This document shows, in pieces, positions 56,586 to 64,000 of a DNA stretch of 64,000 nt. Made by a program: the position numbers and the translations under genes. The notes beneath the pieces are model-generated. The model searched no databases. It saw nothing but the letters and a program-made list of their open reading frames with translations, and was not told the DNA's origin. Location of the stretch: contig JAHLJT010000631.1 of NCBI GenBank assembly GCA_031308135.1, positions 142,456,734 to 142,520,733 on the forward strand, read 5' to 3'. Within the stretch, counting starts at the first letter, position 1; the number at the start of each line of letters is the position of its first letter. This stretch comes from Acheta domesticus (taxonomy: Eukaryota; Arthropoda; Insecta; Orthoptera; Gryllidae).

Positions 56586-56592
56586 CACGTAT

Positions 56593-56895
56593 TCACGTTT
56601 GATATGATGAGGATCGATGTACTGTTACAATATCTTGTATGCATGCCTTTTTCACTGCCACGCGAAGATCATGCAAATTTAAATGACCTAAACGATCATG
56701 CCATTCTTCTATCGAATGTTTTACTATACCACTGTGTTTTCCTTTTTCTTCAACAATCTTATTTGATTCGGGATTACTAAAGCTGCTAAAGTAATATAAA
56801 TAATTTCTTCGATAAGCAGTCAATAATAATTTTCCATGACTATTAAAAACTTCAGCCTTTGTCCTTTTGAATACTACATAATGACCCTTGTTCAT
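56593..56895 (-). pseudogene. copia GAG-pre-integrase domain
   Basis: A 100-codon frame. It shows YVVFKRTKAEVFN..GKLLLTAYR, the end of the protease-downstream segment, then EEWHDRLGHLNLHDLRVAV, the His pair of the integrase zinc-binding region. The matching CX2C lies beyond the insertion at about 55425. Confidence 0.85.
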
Positions 56896-57790
56896 AATCT
56901 TACAGATATCAGATTAGAACGTAAGTCCGGAACAAATAATGTTGCTTGAAAATCAATTATCCGTCTGCCTTTCACATTAGAAATAGTTGAAACAGTACCC
57001 GTTCCTGCAACTTCTGTATTAGAATTGCGAGCAATATTAAGTTACCATGTGCTGTCTTGTCTAAAATTTTGAACGTATTAATATCCTTAAACATTTTTTT
57101 CGGCTTTTTACAGTTCTTAGCTCGAAGTTCTATTCCCTCACAATTGTAACATCACATTTTAGAAGACTTCTTGTATTCTATATTTTGATGCACTACTTAT
57201 TGAAATTTCTTATAATTATTCTTATTTGAATTCCTTGCTACCATCGCGTTCTGAATATTTCGACCATTATCTTTCCGTGCTTAAAATTATTCTCCAATTT
57301 TAATTCTTAATGTTTCAGGGGAAGGTAATACATCTCGTGAATTCATGACGCACCTGCAATTTTCGAAAACTTCTGGGAGACTGCGTAGTTGCATATTGCA
57401 CGAGAAGTTTCGCAACTTTTATTTGTTGCTTTTTTGTTTATTTTATTAATTTCGGACGGTTGAATTGCTAATATAATATCTGCCTGCGCTTTAAAATCTG
57501 CATTTATCCACATGTTTATAGCATCAACGTTGTCCGCCGTTGTACGCGGTTGTCAGCTGTTGTACGCGGTTGTCCGCCGTTAACTCCGGTTCTTAAATTT
57601 TACCGCTCACATAATCCCATGCATCGTTTTCAATTAATAGGGCACGCATTTGTAGTTTCCATGTATCGTAATTTTCCTTTCTTAACATTTCAAATCTTAC
57701 ACCAGACGAATTCATTATTCACAGTGTGATACGATTTCTGAAAAACAAAACACTTTTATCTTCACGAAACGTTTTCTGGAACTGTACTAA

Positions 57791-59565
57791 CTTTCTGCGC
57801 TGCGATCTGTGATCTTTAAGGCGCGTTTACACGGAGAGAGTTTTCTCTCCTAACTCTCCGGAAATGGTTAGGAGACACCAGGAGATACATGTAAACTCTC
57901 AGGAGAGTAATCTTCTCTCCGGAGGCATGACGTCACAAGAGATTTTCGAAGTCACCACGAGAGAGCAGTGTTAAGACTCTGGTATCCATGAGAAATCGTG
58001 TCTCCTGGGAGATAAATAGTATTCAATGAGAGTTGGAAGACTTTTTGCTCTCTTGGTTTGTGTCCACGTGCTCGATCAGCTATTCTGCGTCTGTCGGGGT
58101 CTGTGCGTCTTTCCAGTGTGGTCCGTAGATTTCTGTTCATTGGGGGAAATTGTACACTGGGGAATTATAAATAAAAATGACAAAGAACTGTGTGTATCTC
58201 CTGTGGCCAAAAAAGTCAAACGTCAAAACCAAGTCTCTCTCCGCAAAAATACTTTCCGCATTATTGGTATCTTGCTTTTGAATTGCATGAGATATTTTTC
58301 CCAGTAAAAACTCTAATCCTTCTGGAGTTGAAAACGTACGAAATTTTTGTACATAACTTTATCCTCCTTTATAATAATAGCAAATTGTATTATAATGCTT
58401 ATATCCCTTAATAAACAAAAACTTTAAATTACGAATTAATTTTGTGCAACATAGGATGAGGATGACACATGTCTACGGAAAAATACTACTCAAGCTCAAT
58501 AGAGGTAAGGGATGTTTATGATATATTGAGATAAAACATCCGTTAATATCTGAAACGTGAAGAAAGCTCTTGGCGGATGAGAAAATGTGTTTACAATGCT
58601 ATTCTATCATGTAATGGCCCCACTAGTTTTAATAGTACGTAAGGGTAAAGATTAACACGCTCTACAAACTTTTCAGCTTTTTATTTTTTTGTAAATGCTG
58701 ATCCTGCGACTGAGGAGCAGAATTCGAAAGGAGGAATTCTTGGAGACGTGACCGTGGGTGAAGGCCGAATTAAACCAAGCCAGCAGCCCGTGCACAGTAC
58801 GACGTGAACAGACGCAGCGACCCCACTGGCTGGACACAAGGTCACGCTGCCTGGAAACCCAGGAAAGTCAAAAGAATATTGTCAGTAATTTTGTATAAAA
58901 TACGAGTTGCCAGCTCCCAGCAAAATCCGCGACGAGCTAGGTTATAAATTGGTTTGTTTGATATTGTAGGCAGACACTAGAATTTATTTAATACGATCAT
59001 AAGCTTCAAATCAGATAAGAAAAGAATCTTAAGTTCCTTACATTTCATTAATAAAATCAGTATAAAAGGGATAAGGTGAAAAATAAATTGTATTGTTTTT
59101 CTCTCTCCTATTTTCGGAGTGCACTGCGCGGAAATCAGGCAAATAGTGTAGAAAGAGAAGTTTCTTTTGACGACAATATAGTAAATTTAAAGTTTTTGTG
59201 TTTTATTTGCACACAAGTATAATACTATTGTGTCACAGTCCGTCATATAGTCACGAACTTGTATCCTGTGGAAAGCTCAGGACATTCAATTACAAAGTGT
59301 TCATAACAATTTATATTTGTGGATGAATATATGTGTATTTCTTTCTATTAGTGTTGCATTCATTAATTGTGTTTCTTGTTTCTTTAAGCGATTATATTGT
59401 TGGTTTACTATATTTTCGCTGTGTTTTTCTGTTGATCATAAATCTGCTAGTAAGTTCCCACCAGAAGTAAATTTTCTTTGAATAACCAGGGATTCTTTTC
59501 TCCCAGAATAGAGAATAATAGATCCCGTTACAGGTTTTATTATAAAGTGTCCTACGTTGTCATAA
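57791..59565. other. Intergenic, no gene recognised
   Basis: 57830-57960 contains several short inverted and direct copies of AACTCTCCGGA and TCTCAGGAGAG. 58700-58880 is a GC-rich patch of unknown nature. No exon found. Confidence 0.35.
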
Positions 59566-59569
59566 CGAA

Positions 59570-60290
59570 TTTCCTACTTTATCTGCTTATAGATTTTAGA
59601 TATCACTGCTTGTGGTTTCTGTATTCCTGGTGTTGAAATAATGGCAATTACTATCCTTCGGGTAATGCCAAGAAGGCGCATATCTGTATCAACGAGTCTG
59701 TATGAAAACCATGTCTTCACAATCGTGCAATTGGGGCAGAAGCAGAAGATTGGGTAATACCACCTCTTGTTTCTGATTCGTATTCTATAGAGACTTCGAT
59801 GTCTATCGAACATATCGACATCAGCCATTGATTTATTGCAATCTTTTACTAAACTAGACACTGGATTTGTGATTCTCTATTTCTTTGCTCGGCTCCATCT
59901 TTTGCAAAAAGTCAGACTTCTTCTCTAGAAGTCTCGTAATTTGTTGCAATTGTCACTTGTCAAGCGTTATGCCAGATTCTTGGTACAATGTGTGGTGAGA
60001 AAATATTTTCGTCTTAAAATCATTCAGTGGTGCTTTTTCCACTGTGTCTGATAGGTATGAATAACATACAACTGTTTCATCAATGTAAATCATGTTTTGT
60101 TTAAGGCCTAAATACGCAGCACAATCTCTCAATAACATAGTTCCACGTTTATGGACAGGTTCTCTTATTTCTTTCGCCGCTACAGAGTTCGAACCAAATA
60201 AGGAAACCTGCTGGAAAGTTCAAGCACCAGAAATTGAAGTCGTACTTATTTAGCAACGAGTACATTGGCTTCAAAGAGCATATGTTGCTA
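59570..60290 (-). pseudogene. piggyBac-like transposase relic, core and C-terminal part
   Basis: Minus-strand relic of a PGBD/DDE_Tnp_1_7 transposase. It begins with YDFNFWCLNFPAGFLIWFEL near 60235, the region of the second catalytic Asp. At 59574-59861 it has CNKSMADVDMFDRHRSLYRI followed by RNKRWYYPIFCF and VKTWFSYRL. Those match the family's YNxxMGGVDxxDQ and YRIxxRSKRWYWPLF blocks, where VDMFD holds the third Asp position. Intermediate frames (59953-60138) are scrambled. Unlike the 23 kb and 45 kb relics, this one keeps core sequence. Confidence 0.75.
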
Positions 60291-60299
60291 TGTTTCATC

Positions 60300-61240
60300 T
60301 GCTAAATTGTCGAAAGTTTCCTTTATTGTAATGGGAGGTAAGGGATAATCCACCACAATAAATACGTCAAAGATAATATGGAGGTGTTATTTTAATAACG
60401 GTACAACTCCACCTTTTTGCGAAAAGTGTGTTAACTCCATTTTCAGGTCCGCGCAAGTGTTATACATTTATTCTGAACGTGATAGAACTCAAAGTTCTTT
60501 CTGTGGACGACATAACGCATCACAGTAAAAGTGAATAATAGAATATTGCAATTTACTTATTTTGACAGAGGTATAACTCCAGGCTACTTTGTTTTCTACA
60601 AGTTTCGTGATGAGTGATTTTCGAGATATTTATAGTGACTGCAGCGATATGATTATAAAAAGCTTGATCCAGATTTGGTAATAGGAACAACGATCATAAT
60701 ATAATTATATCGCACATTAAATGTACGATATAATTTAACTTAACGGTGCGATACAATTAAACACAGAAATTAAACTTAATGGTCTAAGTGTTAAAAGACC
60801 TTTCAAAGTCTGTAATAAGAAGGAATAAAAATGAACAAAGTGGTGTCTGTAATTGGCTAAGAATTAGATGGATAAGTTTTGTCAAACAGAAGTCCTTTAT
60901 AAATTTGTACAAGTAAACCTTAAATCAAAACATTGGTTTCTACACTGTAAACTTTCAAATCTCCAGTAGATGAGGAAGGACTAATGTTTTCAAAAACTGA
61001 AATATTTCGCTTCTACTACCACAATAAGAAAGGTTTAGGACAAGAAACAGGATGTGCTTGATTTGTTTCCATTCATTTCAAGCATTAACCATGCTTATTT
61101 CACTGATCTGCAGGTAGGAACCCCACGATTTTAGGAAGAAGGCCATTTAGAATAGAAGGTCTCCTTATAGACATCACAGAGGCCCGAACAACGAATATTT
61201 ATGCATGAAATGATGTATTTACGTATTAAGAATCGTTTCC
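60300..61240. other. Intergenic, no gene recognised
   Basis: AT-rich with no recognised exon or repeat. Confidence 0.4.
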
Positions 61241-61245
61241 CGCCA

Positions 61246-61650
61246 TTAACTCAAAACCCTAAAAAAATGTGACAATGAATCTTTTTGTTTGCTCCGATTC
61301 ATCTGATTTCCAAATGAGTCTTCTATGAAATAGTATACTAAGTTATTTGCCTGGCTTGTCGTTTGGGAGCCAAGTTTTACTTTGTCCTTGATAATTGGGA
61401 GGGGAAGATTATTAGGTCTGCGGAGCGTAAATATTTTGGCTTTTTTTTTGCTGGATTTTTTGTATGTGCCATTTCTTAGCTCAGTCGGAGAACTGGGAGA
61501 GGTGAATTTGCAGGTCTTATTGTCTGAAGACAATATCACGATTTGAGGAAGACGTAGCGGTATCATCAGCAAACAGTGCCATGTAGTATGGTGGGGAGTA
61601 TTGTACAACGACATGGTGCATCGGTATGATATCTGGTGTAACATGCAAGA
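61246..61650 (-). mobile_element. 5'-truncated Jockey-like LINE fragment
   Basis: Minus-strand RT piece beginning inside the palm: TPDIIPMHHVVVQYSPPY and ALFADDTATSS (FADD catalytic box), then FTLRRPNNLPLPIIKD. Several frameshifts. It abuts the copia gag fragment directly. Confidence 0.7.
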
Positions 61651-61654
61651 ACGA

Positions 61655-62580
61655 ATTCACATCGCTCACACTTGAGTTGTTCTGGTTCAACTTCCGACCG
61701 GAACGACAATTTCTAGTTTTACGACCTGTTTTCTTTCATTTATAGCAAGTTATAACTTCGTTGCCTTTGTTTGTTCTTCGACTCTTCTCGTTTCTTTACA
61801 CTAAATAATTTTTATTTTGTAAATGAGTTGCCTTCTTGTACGTCTCTAACGCGTTCTGCAATGCTTTCTTTCTACTACTAGACCTTCTGGCGTCGCTTTC
61901 CTCTACTATATTGGAAAAGGGTTTGGCATTAGTAGTCCGTCTCGCGGCTCTATTGCACACCGGAAGTACTCATAGCTATGCGGCAGGCTATTCAACAATA
62001 ATATCGATAGAAGATCGTCGTTCATATTTACCTCCATGTCCTTTAATTATTGACGGCGTCAAAGAATCTTCTTAAATGCTCTCGTACATCATCTTTTTCG
62101 CCCATTCCGCAAGGAATGACTCATTTGAGCAATGTCGCTTTTCGAGCTGGACCAGTGGATTGATTTCTATTTTTTAGTCGTGTCTAAAGTTCATTCGCTG
62201 TTTTGTAGTCTTTAACTTGCTTCAGTTCTGAAGCCTGATTTACAAGTATGATATCAGATAAACCTTCGCAATTCTTTTATTTCCATTCATCTATTTCAGC
62301 AGAATTCGCTCTATCAACATCGGGTTTAGGTCTCATCTTGATTTCTACGACGTATCTCCAAGTCTTGTCCTTTATCAGCAAAGCTTTCGTATGTGTCCAC
62401 CATATGTTATAATTGTCATGTGATAACGATTCGATGAGCACCACTTCTGAAGATATACAAGCTTCTTCTATTATTCTGTCTTCAAAACAATTTTCTCGCA
62501 ATTCGTAATCGTTGCCAATTCTTCCAGTGCCAGAACTGAATTCTTTCATAACTCAAACGTACCTGGGCCGTTATCCATTG
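61655..62580 (-). pseudogene. Second copia gag, with broken zinc knuckle
   Basis: Minus-strand gag. Start near 62577 (MDNGPGTFEL), then a frame at 62277-62549 with IESLSHDNYNIWWTHTKALL and DKTWRYVVEI, the N-terminal gag signature of insect copia elements. The nucleocapsid knuckle near 61745-61700 reads CYK-stop-KKTGRKTRNC: the second Cys is a stop and the His is Arg. No pol follows; a LINE fragment begins at once. The 5' LTR may lie in 62620-62960 but its ends were not proven. Confidence 0.7.
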
Positions 62581-62619
62581 TAGAGAATAGCAGTGGTAAA
62601 TTACGAGAAATTAGGATAC

Positions 62620-63260
62620 TGAGTGAAATAATATATTGGCTTTAATAACTAACTGGAAAGGACTACAAAGCAAAGCCTCTAAGCCAGATACAAAACATAA
62701 CAATTATTTGCCTTCTAACACTCAAGTAATTACCCCGACACAACGGAACACTACACTGAAAAGGCATGTTGTCTCATTAAAAACGGTCCGACAGCTTTTA
62801 AGAATATTATGAGCGTAACTCAGAACACATCGAGGCCTCCACACTGCACAACACTACACTGACGCAAACAAGACGGTCGGAGATGGCCTAGAATTGATGA
62901 TGTGAAGCGCCTCTTCCGAGTTTGTGACGAGGCCTTCCGTATAGGCAGTTTTGCCTTTTCGCACCGAATGTGACATTTTCTGCAATTTTGAATTTTGTTT
63001 TAAACTATGAGTAAATGTGAAAATCTGAAAACTAGACTCATTTTAACCTAATTAAACGAAGAACATAGAAAATTCGGAGACTGGAAATTAATTAAATGCT
63101 TCAATAGTATACAAAATATATTTGCGTATTCCATCATTTTTATATAAAGACGACTCCAATTTTCCAATTCAAGAGAGTGAAAAATGAAACAGCGACAAAT
63201 AACTTACAAGTTAAAAATATCTTAAATTAAATTAAAAATGTCAATAATCATTGAAAATTT
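62620..63260. other. Intergenic, possible copia LTR remains
   Basis: The first 340 bp may contain the LTR of the second copia copy. The rest is AT-rich without recognised features. Confidence 0.3.
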
Positions 63261-63261
63261 C

Positions 63262-63267
63262 TTTATT
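63262..63267 (-). terminator. Poly(A) signal of g5
   Basis: AATAAA on the minus strand in a 3'UTR homologous to that of g3. Confidence 0.75.
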
Positions 63268-63435
63268 TGATCATCACGATATTTCGCTTAGTTTCAATTC
63301 TAAAATTATATACAAATAAATATTTTTAAATAACTCTTTAAAAAGATCAGAAATAAACATCAAGACAAAACAACATTGTACTATGCATTTCCAATTTCTT
63401 ATTAGTAGGTAAATTCAATCTTTTCTTCTGAGGGT

Positions 63436-63975
63436 TTAGTAGTACCCATATTGCCCGAGGGCCTGTCCGTAGGAGAGTCCGTAGGAGGGACCATAGGCAG
63501 AGTAGGCGGGGTAGGCGGAGGCGAGAGGGTGGGCGGCGTGGCCGATCTTCTTGACGACGGCGTTGAAGCCGCTGTGCCCGTCCGCCACGTACTCCACCAC
63601 GCGCACGCTGCCGTCGGGCTCCACCAGGCTGTAGGCGCCCTTGACGCGGTCGCCGTCGCGCACCTCGTGCTGCTGCTTCACGTCGCCCGTGTGCGGGTCG
63701 TGCACCGCGTACTCGTACTTGTAGGCGGGATACGCCTGCAACACAACGCAACGCAACCCCTCCTGATTCCTGTTGTTCCCAAGTGCAGACCAAGGCAAAG
63801 GACGGCTGCTACTCACGTAGTAGTCCTTGGCGTAGACGAGCGCCTGCGGGGCGAGGAGGGCGTGGTGGGCGGTGAGGACGCCGGCGCCCCCGACGGGCGC
63901 TCCGTGGACGCTGCTCAGCGCCACGCCCCCACGCACGGCCGCCACCGCCAGCGCCAGCACGCACGCACTCACCAG
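63436..63975 (-). CDS. RR-2 cuticle protein gene g5 (exon 1 outside window)
   Basis: Third member of the g3/g4 group. Exon 2 63817-63975 and exon 3 63436-63735 on the minus strand, with an 81 bp intron; 152 of about 157 residues are present. The five-codon first exon should lie beyond position 64000. The protein matches g3 except for GGVALSS instead of GGVAVSS after the signal peptide, and it ends GYY as g3 does. RR-2 motifs ([46 protein letters not shown]) are complete. The intron and the silent CCT at 63532-63534 match g4, whereas the 3'UTR and last codon match g3. Same predicted role in chitin-bound cuticle. Confidence 0.9.
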   Translation of the reverse strand: MVSACVLALAVAAVRGGVALSSVHGAPVGGAGVLTAHHALLAPQALVYAKDYYVSSSRPLPWSALGNNRNQEGLRCVVLQAYPAYKYEYAVHDPHTGDVKQQHEVRDGDRVKGAYSLVEPDGSVRVVEYVADGHSGFNAVVKKIGHAAHPLASAYPAYSAYGPSYGLSYGQALGQYGYY

Positions 63976-64000
63976 CTGCGAACGCACCAATTCGCACTCA

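Larger units (their letters stand above)
52678..57720 (-). mobile_element. Decayed Ty1/copia retrotransposon
   Basis: Minus-strand element with the copia order gag, integrase, RT, RNase H. The 3' LTR is taken as 52678-52846 (169 bp, TGTTGAATTCC ... GGAACGAACA on the minus strand), preceded by the purine tract TGAGGGGAAG. The gag start is ATG 57715 (MNSSGVRFEMLRKENYDTWK). GAG-pre-integrase lies at 56593-56895 (WHDRLGHLNLHDL), integrase at 54748-55488 (CKICLQVKMSR, LVHSDVCGPM, FIDNCSSW), RT at 53603-54146 with CVDD as catalytic box, and RNase H at 52841-53610. Frameshifts and stops are frequent. About 1.1 kb of foreign GC-rich sequence interrupts it at 55500-56585 and an (AT)n array sits in RT. 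No 5' LTR was found beyond 57720. Confidence 0.88.

Overview
The window is a repeat-dense, AT-rich piece of an animal genome, almost certainly an insect. The main evidence is five genes or gene parts for secreted cuticle proteins with an RR-2 (extended Rebers-Riddiford, chitin-binding type 4) domain. Around them lie arthropod-type transposons: Transib, piggyBac, hAT, copia, Jockey-like LINEs, a Penelope-like fragment and tRNA-derived SINEs. The large introns, long intergenic spaces and nested decayed transposons suggest a big hemimetabolous-type genome, but I cannot name the species. I see no bacterial features, CRISPR array, rRNA or intact tRNA gene.

Layout. 0-1.85 kb: frameshifted Transib (RAG1-like) transposase. 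1.97-3.3 kb: GC-rich LTR-like block and SINE-like repeat. 3.5-7.5 kb: decayed Jockey-like LINE (+). 8.5-13.4 kb: two divergent RR-2 genes (g1 on -, g2 on +) whose exons 2-3, second intron and 3'UTR are almost identical. 13.4-22.7 kb: an inverted pair of SINE-headed repeats; one copy is split by a 4.3 kb TIR element that holds a Penelope-like RT fragment and a relic of an arthropod repeat protein. 23-27 kb: piggyBac relic, LINE RNase H relic and copies of a composite repeat. 27.8-29.3 kb: RR-2 gene g3. 29.9-34.3 kb: composite repeats, including a foldback copy hit by a 974 bp hAT-type MITE that carries a SINE and a GC-rich minisatellite. 34.4-41 kb: small MITE, hAT relic, LINE 3' end, and a 1.9 kb hAT-type element with perfect 8 bp target duplication. 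41.4-48.2 kb: RR-2 gene g4, a duplicate of g3 whose first intron holds a 5.3 kb LINE with a piggyBac deletion derivative nested inside. 50.5-51.4 kb: composite repeat. 52.7-57.7 kb: decayed copia element. 59.6-60.3 kb: piggyBac relic. 61.2-62.6 kb: LINE fragment abutting a second copia gag. 63.3-64.0 kb: RR-2 gene g5 (-), exon 1 outside the window.

Functionally the five RR-2 genes form a local cuticle-protein cluster. Every gene whose start is visible (g1-g4) has a five-codon first exon inside the signal peptide and a short intron just before the RR-2 domain. The paralogues look homogenised by recent gene conversion: g1 and g2 encode the same mature protein from unrelated promoters, and g3, g4 and g5 form a mosaic. 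Everything else recognisable is mobile-element debris, and no transposon here looks intact.
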